Source: Acanthornis magna (Eukaryota > Chordata > Aves > Passeriformes > Acanthizidae). From it: DNA of 64,000 bases. The translations under genes and the position numbers were made by a program. The stretch is taken from NCBI GenBank assembly GCA_036785705.1, contig JAWUZG010000175.1, forward strand, positions 186,001-250,000, given 5' to 3'. The notes beneath the pieces are model-generated. The model did not search any database, was not told the DNA's origin, and saw only the letters and a program-made list of their open reading frames with translations. Position 1 is the first letter of the stretch. Every line of letters begins with the position of its first letter. Positions 23,911 to 36,552 of this stretch are shown in pieces.

Positions 23911-23971
23911 AAAATAATAATAATAATAACAACAATAATAACAAATCATAATAAATATAATAAATAAATAG
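23911..23971. repeat. (AAT)n-type microsatellite
   Basis: About 60 bp of imperfect AAT/AAC units (ATAATAATAATAATAAC, then AATAAT, then AATAAATAAATA). It is interrupted, so probably old and slowly mutating. Confidence 0.85.
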
Positions 23972-23974
23972 TTA

Positions 23975-26900
23975 GCATTGAATAGAGTGAGGGCAATTTT
24001 TGAAGAGGAAAATATTGCTCCTTCACATTCTTGTCCATCTGTTTTTTTAGGCTTTTCTATACATTCAATCAGCATAATGCCTAAGTGAGTAATGTAATAA
24101 GAAAGCAGTATTAGAGATTTTCTGGATTCTGGTATGTGATTTAATGGCTATGTGCTTATCCTTTGAAAGATATTTATGAAGACAATGTATGTATGCACTG
24201 CTGCACTGAGAAGTGTTTTTTAGTCCGTTGACTGTTAGGATATTTTTCAAAGCTGTTGACGTTTTTTTGTAATGTAACTCTTTTAAAGCTACTCTGAAAG
24301 GAGGTCCAGTCACCACTAATTCCTGTGTAAATGAAGCATAATCACTCAGAGAAGAGACCCTTTATTTAGTGAGTTTAAAGCTCATTATACAATTTTGTAG
24401 GGGGAAAATTACCCTGCCTGTAAATTAACTGCATTTCCTAATGAAATAACTTGTCAATTTTTTCAGCCTCCTTTGATAGGAATAAGAATTACAGTGGCAT
24501 TGGAAAGTAAAATCATGCTGTTCTTACTGGCAGTTTTTTCCAGTTGTAGGAGAAATTATAACTGTGAACACATTTTGATTCAGGCTAATCTCAACAAGCA
24601 ACAAAAACATCTTTTGTCATGGTGTTTTTTCATCTCTTTCCCACCTCCTTTATTAGAGCCTAAAGCCAGCTCCATCAGCCTTACTCCTGGTATATGATGA
24701 CACAAATTCTCTACAGGCATGTGGCTTTCTCAAGCAATAAAGCATCATTATGCTCCTCATTTCTGAGGATGCACTATTTCACCTGTGAGTTGTGTTTCAA
24801 GGGACAAACTAGCAGAACTCATCAGGTTAATTTTCCCAAAAAACAAGGCTTTCATCCTCCCATTAGGCTTGCAAAGGCAAGCCTATTTACCATAGGTGTC
24901 TGTGCTTCTCTAGTTCTATCCTGACACTTGTAGATGGCAGCAAATAGATGGCATTTTAAGTGCTTTGGCTGCAGCTACCGCAACAGGAGTGCTAAAAGAC
25001 AAAATAATTGTTCTTGAGGTGGCTGTCCTCTTCCGAGCAGCAGCAGCCTCAGTGCACATTAACAAGCCAAGCCGGTGCCTGTGGCTCTGCAGTGCGTGCA
25101 CGGCCGTCGGCTGAGCCAGGTGTCGTGACTCCACTTCAGCAGCTAAAAGCAGAGATACATGGAGCTGCTGTAATGTTGGAAATAATTTTAAGAATTCCTG
25201 GAATAATTGCTTTTTCCTGAAATTGGTTATGTTTTATTATATAGATATTAATTGTATGTACTTATAGGGAATGGTTGGTTTTCTTTCATTTGGGAAAGGT
25301 ATAAATTCAGGGGCATATGGATTAGTATCCTCAGAGTTTCTTTTTTCCTGCTTTGGCCAATTTTCAGCTGCATAAAATAAAGGTTTAAGATTAGTTTGGC
25401 TTTGAAAAATAACATTCAGACCAACCATAAAGAAGTATTCAGAAAGGTCATCTCAGTGTGTGGGTGCTTTCTTCATTTCTTCACACAATAACTCTGTTCT
25501 ACAATAACAGCAAGCAGCAAGTTCTTTGCAGTAGTTTTCATTATATTAAAATTAGTGAAAGATTAAATGGGGGTTTATTACATTTGATCAATGTGAAACT
25601 TCATATCAGCATGAACAATATTCCTTCAGCAGTTAGGGCCTGGTATTGAAATTCTGCTGCTGGACAGTGGTTTTGGGTCAGGCTACTGAAGAAGGTCAAT
25701 GGTTTCAGAGTCGCTTGTGGTCCAGCACGGAAGAGCAAAGCTGTTTCTCAGATCCTGGTTCCTCTGATTTCTGTGTAGGTTCCTCTTTAACACATAGGGC
25801 TGTCCGTACTTGTCAAACAGGTCAGCATGGTGAAAAAACATATTTCTATTTTGCATGGAATCAGAATGTAGCTTCCTGAAGTTAGTGTAAAAAAGTCTGA
25901 ATTGTCAATAGTTTCGGGTTTGCACACCACCACTGATTTTCAGTGCTCAACAGGAGGTGCTCATCACTTCTTCAAGGTGATGTGTCTCTGCTTAGCATCT
26001 TCAGCACCTGAAGACAGACCCCTGAGAGAGTCACAATACTAAAATCCATTCTCTTTGGAAATGTGAAAACAAAATAGTGTGAATTTCCTATAGCAGACAT
26101 TTCTGTGAAAAAAATTTTTTTTCTGATGAAATTAAAGTTTTTTGTTTGATTTCATCCTTGATGTTTTTTATATTTTAAAATTGAAAAGAGAAATAAGATG
26201 GGTTATTGCACAGAACCAATAGCTAGCATAAACAAAGGTATTGGATGAAGGAAATGAAAAATAAGCAAGTTGGAGGTGAAAAGTGCATTACTCCATTGCT
26301 ACTCTGATAATTAGAGAGAAAAAATTAACAGTTGCCATAAAGTGCTTTAAACATGAGAGTTTCTTATTAGGTTCTTCAAGAATGTAATTAATTACTTGCA
26401 GCCACATATGTTCTTTGTGTCATGGTGTGGAGTACCAGCACTTCATTAAAACCCAGTTCAATAATAACAGGTCACTCGAGATGTCATTTGCTCTGGAGAA
26501 GGTTGGGAAACCGAATGCCTGCTGCTTCATCCCTCTTGTGCTGTGCCAGCACACTGAGTTGAGTAGGAGGAGAGGGCAAGCTGAGCATACCAGGGTCGCG
26601 TTCCAGAAAGCCCCTTGGTCTGGGTGACAGTGCTCATGGGAGACCTGGGAGCAGAGGGATGGCAGAGGGCTGGTAAACACATAGCAGGGCAGCCAGCACA
26701 GAGTTCTGATAAAGACACTGCGAGTCACAGTCAAATTCCTACCGAAAGGAAGTCCCATGGTTATGAAGAAATAATTAATAATAATATAAAATAAATGCAA
26801 GTGCTATATTGTCCTAGTGACAGAGGTTTTGGACTTTAACAATTTTTTTTTTTTTTAGCAACAAGTCGTGGGTTAAATACTCACAGCTCCTGTGCCGCCC

Positions 26901-28045
26901 TAGTGCCTTAGCTAGTTTGCACTGACAGTGAAGTTAAGAGAAGGATGGGTGGACATGTTGTTGGAGACCCTCTGCATGTCACTTTTATTAATCTCTTAAG
27001 GAATGAGATACCAGAGGGGCAGATTTTGTCTGGTACAATTCATGTTACTTTTGAGGGATGGGCTGAAATGTGTGCAAGGGTAAGAAGGTGCCCTTGGTGC
27101 CCAGCGGGATTTGGGAATTGAGAAACATTTTGGTAACACCAGTTGTCTGGAGGCGCAGGTATCACCGCTGGTATCCTGAGAGAGTCCTGACAGACTGTTG
27201 GGAGCCACTTCATCATTCCATCGTCACAGGGTGTAGGGTGCTCTCTCATGGAGTATGAAGCAAACAGAAAACATTTCCCATGCAGCTTGAAGCCCTGTCC
27301 TGCACCACCTTCCACTTGTGACCTTCCTTTTGAAATACATTTTACTGGCATTACAAGAAAACACATTAGGCTCCTGGAATTGTGCTTAGAGTAAATGAAG
27401 AGCAACATATGTTGTGTAATTGCACCCTATTGTTTTATATTATACTTTGAGAAGAATTTTTGCAATTAGATTGTTGTTGAAGTCAACAAAGTACAAACAT
27501 AGGGAGCAGAGTGTTTTTGATAGGGAGGGACCCTGTCAGTAGCTGATTGAGGATTCCTTTTATCTTAAATATGATTTAATGCTCTGTGGAAAGAATTAAG
27601 AATCCCATTTTACACTGAAGCATGCTGTTAATGTGCATATAAAAACCTCAGCAATTTTATTGACAGTTATGAATTTACAGCTGCTGGTGGTGAATTTTTT
27701 TGAAAGCCTGCTTCCCTTTCCCCAGTTCTTTGCAGACCATTGTCATAGTTTGCTATTAGCTAAGGCAGAACCTCATTTAACAGAAATGCATAGGTCTTCA
27801 ATTTCACTGTATACATGAGGAAAAAAGAAAATCAATGTGAAGCCTGGACTCAGTCTGCTGATGCCAGAGATGACTATCTGTAGCATACAGAAAGAAACCC
27901 TGGCTCAGATTAGTTTTTCTTTACCCTTTGGATGTTAAAAATGACAGAAAGAGGCTACTGCTGGTGAGAGTTGTTATGACTATTATCCTCTGGTCAAATT
28001 TGGTGTTAATCCTAGAGACTGTTAGTGCGTGTAGAAATATTTCAA
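23975..28045. other. Unique non-coding DNA, two CpG-richer patches
   Basis: Mostly AT-rich DNA. At 25035-25130 there is a small CpG cluster (about seven CpG in 100 bp). At 26520-26745 a GC-richer stretch carries a minus-strand open frame (26420-26800, 126 codons) that I do not recognise; its N-terminal part comes from an AT-rich microsatellite-like tract, which argues against a real gene. No transposon was recognised. Confidence 0.5.
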
Positions 28046-28050
28046 GTACT

Positions 28051-28253
28051 CAGTATTAATTTAGTATTAATTTATATTTATTATTATAATTTATATTATA
28101 TTCATTGATGGGAAGATGAGTATTAAGAAACAATTTGTGCATTTGCAGTTTCACATTTGCATTGAATATCCATTGTTTGTGTGTGCGAATGATTGCCATG
28201 CACCCAGGACTATATGTGTATGTAAATATATATATAAAAATATATATACACAC
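28051..28253. repeat. AT-rich low-complexity block with (TA)n
   Basis: 28052-28074 holds a duplicated AGTATTAATTT unit, followed by TTATATTTATTATTATAATT. 28211-28253 is a (TA)n/(TG)n-like tract (TAAATATATATATA, AAAATATATATACACAC). This is typical microsatellite sequence in non-coding vertebrate DNA. Confidence 0.75.
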
Positions 28254-29019
28254 AGAGTATCTAATCATCAAGAATATCAAGGGTGAATATCATTTTAATT
28301 TTCAAACAAGGATTTGGAAAAAACCCAGCCAATGCCCAGCTTGCAGAGTTCAGGCTTCACAGGAGGGGTCCCTGTGTGGCTCATTGCAAACACAACTATA
28401 CCTAGAAGTGAGCTGAAGCTGGTTAAGGGTCCTGTCTGGCCAAGGAAACCCAGTGAAAGAAATGGAGATAAAAATGGAAGGTTTGTGTGATGCTATTAAT
28501 TTTTGGTCTAGGTGGAGCTTCTGTTAAATTGACTGTGACTGTGAAGATTCCTTATAAATTATGTTCTTTAGACTTGCTAAAAACCTTCCAAAGAATAGAT
28601 TTTCATGATTTTTTTAAAATTTGAAAGTTGTTGTTCCATTGGATTTATAACAGACGTGCTTTCCTCTTTTTTATTACACTTCTCATGATTTCTTTTACAG
28701 AAATGTCTTTAAAATAATGTCTGAGATGTGCACGTTGGCCAAAATTGTATTTCTTAGTAAGAAATCAATGAGAATGTTTAATAAAACATTAAGAAAAAAT
28801 ATAAAACTTTTGAGAAAATGAGAAGGTATGGTTGTAGCAATTCTGCTTTGGGAAATGGAAAGGCTTCTTTAACTAATTTTTTTCTAGCCCTACTGAAGCT
28901 GCTATTTTGGCCTGTGGAAAATGACATTGACTGGTCTTGACATGATGGAGATATTCTTTATGACTCTAAACCAAGAAGAAGCTGGAGCTTCCCAATTATT
29001 TCTATCAACTTTTAGATTC

Positions 29020-29072
29020 TTAATTTTATTTCCTATTTTATTTCCTTATTTATTTCTTAATATTATTTCCAG
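29020..29072 (+). repeat. TTATTTCC-type tandem repeat
   Basis: Four to five imperfect copies of an 8-9 bp unit (TTTTATTTCC, TATTTTATTTCC, TTATTTATTTC, TATTATTTCC). Low-complexity slippage DNA. Confidence 0.65.
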
Positions 29073-29331
29073 CAGTTCTATTTGATGGTGCATTTGTGGG
29101 ATCAATGTCTGCAAATCTCATCTACTATTTTCCCTGAATTATTTTATTTATAATTGTTACTTTTTAATTCTGAAACATTACCAACATCTGCCAGCAGACT
29201 CTGCAAAGCAATTGAATTCAGTAATTAATTTCAAGGGAATGCTGAGCTATTCCTGGCCCAAACTCATTCTGTGGTTCTGGCTTTCCAGAGACATGGATTC
29301 AACATACCTGAGCAGTAAATTTGCCTTAATT

Positions 29332-29392
29332 TCCAGATATGCATAAACAGATATGCATATGCATATGCAGATATGCATTCCAGATATGCATA
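29332..29392. repeat. ATGCATAT-rich short repeat cluster
   Basis: Units of the form CAGATATGCAT occur four times in about 60 bp. The outer two (TCCAGATATGCATAA) are nearly identical and 46-47 bp apart, with GCATATGCATATGCAG between them. The core ATATGCAT is palindromic and resembles POU-octamer-like sites. It arose by local duplication; any factor binding is inference. Confidence 0.75.
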
Positions 29393-29399
29393 ACTCAGC

Positions 29400-32300
29400 T
29401 TGGGAACCCAGCTCTGACTTGGAATTTGGGAGATGCTATTTCTTGACTCTGTCCTGACAGCTGATCCTGATTTGTTCATCTGATCTCTTTGACACACCTT
29501 GGGATGCCTGGAAAATATGAGTATATTGTTATTCCCATGTAAAATTATCGCCTCAAGATGCTGTAGTTTGACATAGTGCATTAGATTTTAACATTTGAGA
29601 TACACTCTCCACTTTAACTTACTCCATTGCTCATGTTTCTTTTGGAAAAGGAAAGATTTGATTTCTGAAGGCAATCAATTTTAAAACTTCTTTTTGAAAG
29701 GCTATTTTCTCTTTTTTTTAAATTATTTTTTCTTAAAGGTCATTTTTCTAAGGACTAGCTTAGAGGTGCTAAGACATTTCCTCATTCTTTCAAAAGTATA
29801 GGATCTGTATGAAATGAACTCCATGATTAGCCAGAGCATTACTTCGCATAAAGTATACAGGATACGTATGATGGAGAAAAGTAACGGAAAGACTTGTGGT
29901 ATATACTGTGTCAGGTATTTTTCTGTACTTAGTAATCTATGGTCCTTTCTCAAAGATGACTATTAAAGTCTGCTTTATATGGGTGAGCTAGTTCTACATT
30001 CTAAATTTAATCTACTTCTAATTCTAAAATTCATTCTAAAGATGAGCTACCATTACATTAAATATTGTGGTTTCCATTTCAGTAGCAAATATTTTTCTAA
30101 TTTTAATTAATTAATCAGCCTTAGAATTGGAGGAGTTGTTTTTTCTTTTTTTTTTTTTGTGAACTAATTAGATGTAATCTCACTGTCTTGATCTCCATTG
30201 CCTTTAATCAGCTTTCTCTGGCCAGATAGCACTCTTAATTCAGTTCTTTAACTTCCAAACTGTAATTGTGTTTATATATTGTAGGCATTTATAGTAATGC
30301 TTGCTCTTCCTTGTTTGCACGAGCCTCAGCATTTCCCCATAACCCCTCAAATGGATTTTGATTCCCACGGCAATCATAAGCTAATGGGGGAAACCACTGC
30401 AGTAATGTGAACAGCAGTTTTATGGTACTGTACATGAGAACAAAATGTATCGTGGAATAGGCTGCTGCTGTTGGGGACTTGATCTGTTGATCTGTTGGAA
30501 AGACTTGTTTCATGCATGTGTTTTTATTCTCTATGTCTGAGCTGACAATTTGGGGTGACGTTTATGGGATTTCTGTCTCACTTCTCTACCTGTTTGATAG
30601 AAGGAACTCCATACCTGCAGGATGAGTTATACCTGCATCAGCTAGGAAATTATTCAAGCCTTGGTCTAACCTGCTCCCGCTGTACTCCTAACAAATTTTC
30701 CATATCAGCTTTAATGAACAAAAAAAAGTATGTTTTGGGAAACTAATGCCTGAATGTGTTTCTGTCCCCTGCCCAAGCCACAGGGACTCTCTGGGGTGCT
30801 GTGGAGATAAACTTCTCCGTTTTCCTCTGTTCTGCACTGACGACGTTTTGCCCCAGAATATTTAAGTTTCTCTTCCTCAAGGGTCTCCATTGGCACAAGC
30901 ACCGAGGAGCCAGCACTTGCATCTGAACACAAGTGTTGGGGGCCTAGAAAGTAGTGAGTGCTGTTCCGGGTATTTAAAGTGGTGTCAATCATGCTAACCC
31001 TCAGTAATATTTCAAGTATTTAGATAGACAAATGTTAAACAATTTTTGAATATTTTCCATTAATAATTTTAGATAGGCACTAGCAGTTTATTTTAAATTA
31101 ACCTTTATGCTTATAGTATATAAAAATAATTATAGTATGTGTTGCATGTGAAATCAGATGGTTATTCTGATCTCAATTTATTTGGATTACATTGTGCTAG
31201 AAGTTCAAATTGGCAAAGAAGTATTGAAAGTGGTTAAAGGGCATGTATTTGTATATGATGTACTTGTGATCTGCTGCAGAGAGATTCTCTTTGCTGCTGT
31301 AAGACACTTTTTCCTTTCACTAACTAAAGATCAGAGCAAACTATTTGCATCAAAGCTTCTTATTTAAAACAGTTTATTGATGGCAACACACTTGCTGAAT
31401 TCGCAAGCAAGCACATTTATGTAGCTGCAGCAGCATGAAGTGTGCCTGCCTGTTATTGGAAAGCATCCAAGGACATCCTCAGCCTTCCAGCTTTCCTCTG
31501 TGTGGGGGGAGGGTTGCTGCTGTTGCTGCTTTTCTTCATTTTCCATACTACAGCGATTTCTAAATAAGTGCTGGTTGATTTCTCCATTTGTTATTTTTCA
31601 TTTTGAAGTTAGGATGCTTAGTGACCCACTGAAGAGATACAGACTTTCTTTCCAGGACAACTTAACATAGGATCTCTTCCCTTTCCCTGGTGGTACTGGA
31701 CTTGGGTGGCTCTCTGGAAGAACCCTGATAGCCCACGGGGTATGTGATGGCCAAGGCAGCAAAAGGTAGCAAAGGCTGCATCTTCAAACAATACCTTGCA
31801 CTTATTTGCAAACAAAACCAGGTTGTTAATGAGAAACAGGCTGCCAAGGCAGCAGTGATTCCTGCCTCCAGAGAAGTGTATGAGGAGGATGCAGCCCCCC
31901 AAATGTGTGGGGAGGAAAGGGCAAGGCTGGGCCCCACTGGGGCTGGGGAGTGGCACCCTTGGGGCAGAGCTAGTGGCCAGCGGCTCAGCAGTGTGGGGTG
32001 AGCGCCCATTCCCCAGCCTCCTCCCAGCTCCGAGTCCTTGAGGATCTCAGGGAGTCATTATGCCTTGAGGTTACTGTGATGGGCTTTCTGCTGCTTTTCC
32101 CCAAGCATCTGCCTTTCATCTTTACAAAGCCATACAAAAATTGCCTGTAACTGGCACATATGCTCTCTTTTGGAGATGAAGGCTGCCATTTGTGTCTAGT
32201 TTGAATACTGACATATCATTACCTGGTTAGAGTTTTAAGGAACTACCTTTTAAGAAAGAAACTTTGTCACTGATTGAAACTTTTGAATTTCATTGAACAA

Positions 32301-32875
32301 AGTGGTTTTTAGTGACCTCTATTTCCTGAATGTTATGCCCCCTTTTCGTATGCAGCACTTTGGTGCAAATTCATCAGTTCATTCTAAGCAAGTACAGAGG
32401 TTATAATGAGAATGATGACATTATTTTTGGAAGTGATGCTGCCTGGCTGATGCATTTTCAGCACTCTTTTCAATCTCCCTCAGCTGTACTTAATGTCCAG
32501 TTTGTGATGCCAGTGAACGTATAACAATGTAGCTCTCTTATAAAATCCAAATATTGTACAGGGATAGAAACAGTACTTAATTAAGCAAGAAATAAAAGAA
32601 TTAACATTGTGATATAGGTCTTGTAAATGATCTTCAGATTAGGCAGATGCACATGTGGTCATGTTTAAGAACAGCTTTTTGTAATAGTGTAAAGAAGCCC
32701 TGAGATATTGGGTTCTGTGAATACATGTATTGCATGGAAAAAATCTAGTAGAAATAAAGGAAAAAAAATCAACATTTACAGTACCTGATCAGTAAAATAG
32801 TAGATTGTGAATGGAAGGATAGTTTGTAACTTTACTATTTTTGGGGAATGATAAAAATGCCATCTTGGAGGCCCT
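29400..32875. other. Unique non-coding DNA, no gene seen
   Basis: AT-rich sequence with a poly-T tract (30138-30158) and a GC-richer stretch at about 31660-32030 that yields overlapping open frames of 85-115 codons on both strands. None is recognisable. The overlap of unrelated frames on both strands points to composition, not coding. Confidence 0.5.
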
Positions 32876-32879
32876 TCAA

Positions 32880-33410
32880 GGCCTAATTGGTTCTAGTCCT
32901 CCAATACGCCAAGGTTCTACCACTTGGAAGAGGGCTATTGAAACCAAGGACTGGATCAGCCATTGCTTTGTCTGGATGAACCTTCTAAGGACAGAATCTC
33001 TCAGCCTGTTTGATGACCTATTCCAGTGCTGCTAGGGAAATTTTTTTCCAGCTGTCCAACTTCAATCTCTAAAACAGCTTTGTGTGGTTGTTTTCCTTTT
33101 TATGCTGTCTGACACTACCAAGAGGAGTTTGCCAGTGGTGTCCAAAGAACTGCCCTTCCAATAGTTGTAAGCAGATATTAAACACCTCTGTGGTTTCTTC
33201 TTTACCAAACTTACCAGGCCCAGCTCCTTCAGCATCTCTACGCAGGATATGGACCTTTGTCGAACCTTTTCTATTTTCTCTGCATCCCTCTTGAACTGAA
33301 GGTCTCCCCAGGCTGTCTGAGCACCAGCCTCCCCTATTCTGCTGCCACGCTCCTCCAGATGCAGTTCAGCGTGCAATTTATTTTGCTCACAGTGAGGGCT
33401 CACTTCTGCA
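32880..33410 (-). mobile_element. CR1 LINE fragment, ancient, minus strand
   Basis: On the minus strand this covers the end of the CR1 reverse-transcriptase frame and the 3' region. Translated pieces include LKELGLVSL and LISAYNYWKG, which correspond to the conserved CR1 C-terminal segments 'LRELGLFSL' and 'LIALYNYLKG'. On the + strand CTCTCAGCCTGTTTGATGAC, CCAGCTGTCCAACTTCAATC and CCAGCTCCTTCAGCATCTC mark the usual order. A 113-codon frame (33062-33403) survives across it but is a remnant, with part of the family sequence deleted or altered. The terminal 3' satellite is not seen, so the 3' end is lost or too diverged. Confidence 0.8.
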
Positions 33411-33414
33411 GTGT

Positions 33415-34300
33415 GGTGTCCACTGAAACATCACAGGCATGTTCTTAGGGCTGCTGCTTGGTAAGGTTTCAGTCAATGCATGGGGTTATTCCGCTCTCGT
33501 TGCCGAATTCTGTGGTTTTCCCTGTTGAAGGTTGTGACATGTCTGTTGGTTAGCTCCCAAATTTACTGAAGTCTTTTGGACAGGCTCTGGCCCTTATCCT
33601 GTCAGCAACTCTGCCTAGCTCAGAGCTGCCTGAAAGTTTGCTGAGCGTGTTAACTTCCTATTTGAGTGGAGCTTAGCCTATAAAAGCCTACTGATAAAGT
33701 CCATCCTGTTATTTTTATTTTGATAGCCTCCTAAGATACTTAGTAGTGCTTTTAGGAAAAAAACCCCCATTTGTATGTAAATGTAATATATGTATAGATG
33801 TATATACTCCTACTCTTCTAAAGAAAAGGAAAGACTCAGTAGTGAAGCAGAAATTGGTGTTTTATTCTTAATGCAGAGATGATGTAGATATATTTAGGTT
33901 GATGTATGAAATTCTGTAATACTTTTCTTCTGAATACACAATTTTCTGCCCTCTTTATTTCACTGACTAGCATGAACACTCTACTATCTATAGTTTTGGA
34001 TACAATTTATTGCGCTTTTGAACAAGAAGTGTTTGGTTTGTGAGAAAGCAGTGTGATGTGTGTTAAGAAAGTATTTTCATGTTAGATTCCAAGTCTCTTC
34101 TATGGGGAGAAATCATCATAATTGGTCTTCCAACATCTCCATTAGACATCGTAAATAGTTTCCACATACTTGTGAAAGTTTCAATTACTTCACGTACTAT
34201 TTGACAATTTTAGTCCAAGTAAGGGACACTGGCTGAATTTCTGTACCATGAGAAAAATGTGGTCTAGAAGGATTTCTTACTGAGAAAAAGGAATGCATCT
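33415..34300. other. Unique non-coding DNA, no gene seen
   Basis: AT-rich sequence, nothing recognisable beyond short T- and TA-rich tracts. Confidence 0.55.
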
Positions 34301-34302
34301 TT

Positions 34303-34377
34303 GATTTTTTTTTTTTTTAAGGTACTGTATATCTTGCATGATTTTTTTTTTTTTTAAGATACTGTATATCTTGGATG
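34303..34377. repeat. Recent 37-bp tandem duplication with T14 tracts
   Basis: Two adjacent units of 37 bp, each made of GA, then T14, then AAGRTACTGTATATCTTGSAT. They differ at two positions only (35 of 37 identical, same T14 length). Such identity at a mutable T tract suggests a young event in this lineage. Confidence 0.85.
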
Positions 34378-34379
34378 CT

Positions 34380-36550
34380 AGCCCCAAGCCAGACTCTTCA
34401 TATCTGCAAATTTTAATTTAAGTCAGGGAAGAAAACTCTGGCAAAACATGAAAAGTTTCTTTAATATAATTTATTTTTTGTTTTGATGTGGTTTTTTGTT
34501 GTTTAGTTCTCATTATTTGAAGCCATTAACTAAATGACCATGTGGCTCCAGCTCTCAGTTTATGAGCTAGATGATGGATGCTGCAATTACTCTGAAATAA
34601 AGTGTTATTTTTTATAAGTTAAGAACTGGTTGTTTGTAAGTGAAAAAATGATTGCTGAGCATTAGGAGCATGTAAATGGAACTGGAGGGAAGAGGAAGAT
34701 CTACAGAAATTCAGAGAAGGACTTTTGAGGCTTTCTGAAAGAGCTTGTGGAAATGAGCCCAGTGACAGTCCCATGCTCATTTCCTCCAGTGATCACTGGA
34801 TCTACTTGGACATTTAAGGCAGCTTTTAGTCTTGTGTGAAAGACATGATTTGATTCTGGTTATTGTCTCAGTCCAGTAAACTTAGCTGAAGGAAAGCTTC
34901 TATGCAGGGGTGGATTTGGTGGTGTAAATCTACTTTTAGTTCAGTTAAAGACCATGGTCTTCCCTTAACCTCATCAGAAGAATGAGCAAATCTAGTTCAC
35001 TTCCCCCTCAAATTTCTCTAGATTTCTTCTTGTGTTCAATGTGCAAACTGACATGAATACAGACTAATCAAGGAAAGCATTTTTAACAGACTCTCCAAGA
35101 AATACAGCATTCTGCGTAAGCACTTGTTTGCTGCCAATAGATCAAGACACAATAATGTAGACCACATACAAGGCTCTAGAATAATCTTAAAGAACATGAA
35201 GAAAATTACAACCCAGGTTGCCTCACAAAAGTACAAGTTCATGACTAGTCCTACAGGACCATGTTAGACATTGAATTATAATTTGTACCTACATAATTTG
35301 AATACTCAGTGTGGTTGCTGTCCAGTACTTAATTAATTTTGTTTGTGTGGTTTTTTAAAAGAAAAACCCAGCGTGAGAATTTTATTATGGAGGATGACTT
35401 CAAGTTGAATGAAATGGCAGTAATTATCCTTGAGAGAAACTGGTTTCATTGTACATGACAAACTTGTGAAACCCAAAGGACATACTCTGCCTTGCTTGGC
35501 TCCTGAAATCAGCAGAATTGTGTTAGTTCAGATTGCAGATTGTTGTGGGGTTTTTCTACAGAAGATGTAACCTCCCACCTTACTTTTGAGAAGGAAGTAG
35601 AATGGAGCATTATTTGTTCAAGAAAGCAGCATTCAGTTTAAACAATTTCTTGCAGAGATACCTTTGCCTACAGCTCCTTAGAGCTACATAAATCCACTGA
35701 GGAAAACAATAACAAGTGGCAAATGGGCTCTGATGATAACAGGTTCATAACAGCAAAATTTCAAAGGAAGAGAAGGGGAGCAAGCAGGAGGAGCAGTAAT
35801 AACAGGAAGATGTTTGCTCTGTTAACTTTTGCATGGGCAAGAGATAGACTCAGGCCTCCTTCACGTGAAAGTGTGTGGTCACAGCTGCTGCCTTGAGTGC
35901 TAAGGTGAAAATACAGGTGGCATCCCTTGGCATGTGCAGGCAGCTAAAGGTACTCCTGACCATGAAGGGAGCACAGAGGCTGCTGGCTGCTTGCTGGCAG
36001 GCCATGATGGGCTGTTTATTTTCATACTCACAGTCTTGGGACACTGCTGCCACTGTCACAGCAGTTTCTTTTCATTTTAGGCTGCTGAAAGGGCTTACTT
36101 TGTGGATTTGCTGGTTAGATTGATATCCTAAAATTGAAACCATAAATAGTTATGTCACGTTAATATTTGGTTTGGTAATTTCTGTTTTGCTTTATACACT
36201 TCTAATTCAGCACAGGAATACTGCATTCAGCTAAAGGTTTGTTGATTCCCTAAGAGCCAAAAAATTAAAAACAAACTAGCTTCTTTTGAATATTGCTCTC
36301 TTGTGTTCTGAATAACTATTTGCAATCACTACCTACTTATGGTAAGCCTCTGAAAATAGATGCATATAATAGAAGTCATGTTTTTTAAGGAAAAAGCAGA
36401 TCAGTGATCCCTGTTACAGACTGTCCACAAAATATCAGGAACTAGTTTTGCTTCATATTGCTGTAAGTGGAGCAAGGCCTTGGCCTTAAAAAGAGATCAA
36501 ATTGATACCTCATTGAAAATACTGAGATGCCTTAAACCATTTATTTTGGA
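34380..36550. other. Unique non-coding DNA, no gene seen
   Basis: AT-rich sequence. Short overlapping frames at 35850-36123 on both strands are unrecognised. No repeat family seen. Confidence 0.55.
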
Positions 36551-36552
36551 TA

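Noticed and set aside
26420..26800. 126-codon open frame on the minus strand
   Set aside because: Its start lies in an AT microsatellite-like tract, other frames overlap it on both strands, and no family is recognised.
29255..29282. Possible CR1 3' terminus (AACTCATTCTGTGGTTCTGG)
   Set aside because: Only the terminal satellite-like words match; the diagnostic upstream CR1 3' block is missing, so it is not reported as an element.
31618..32009. Overlapping open frames of 85-115 codons on both strands
   Set aside because: GC-richer composition lowers stop frequency; frames on both strands disagree and none has recognisable motifs.
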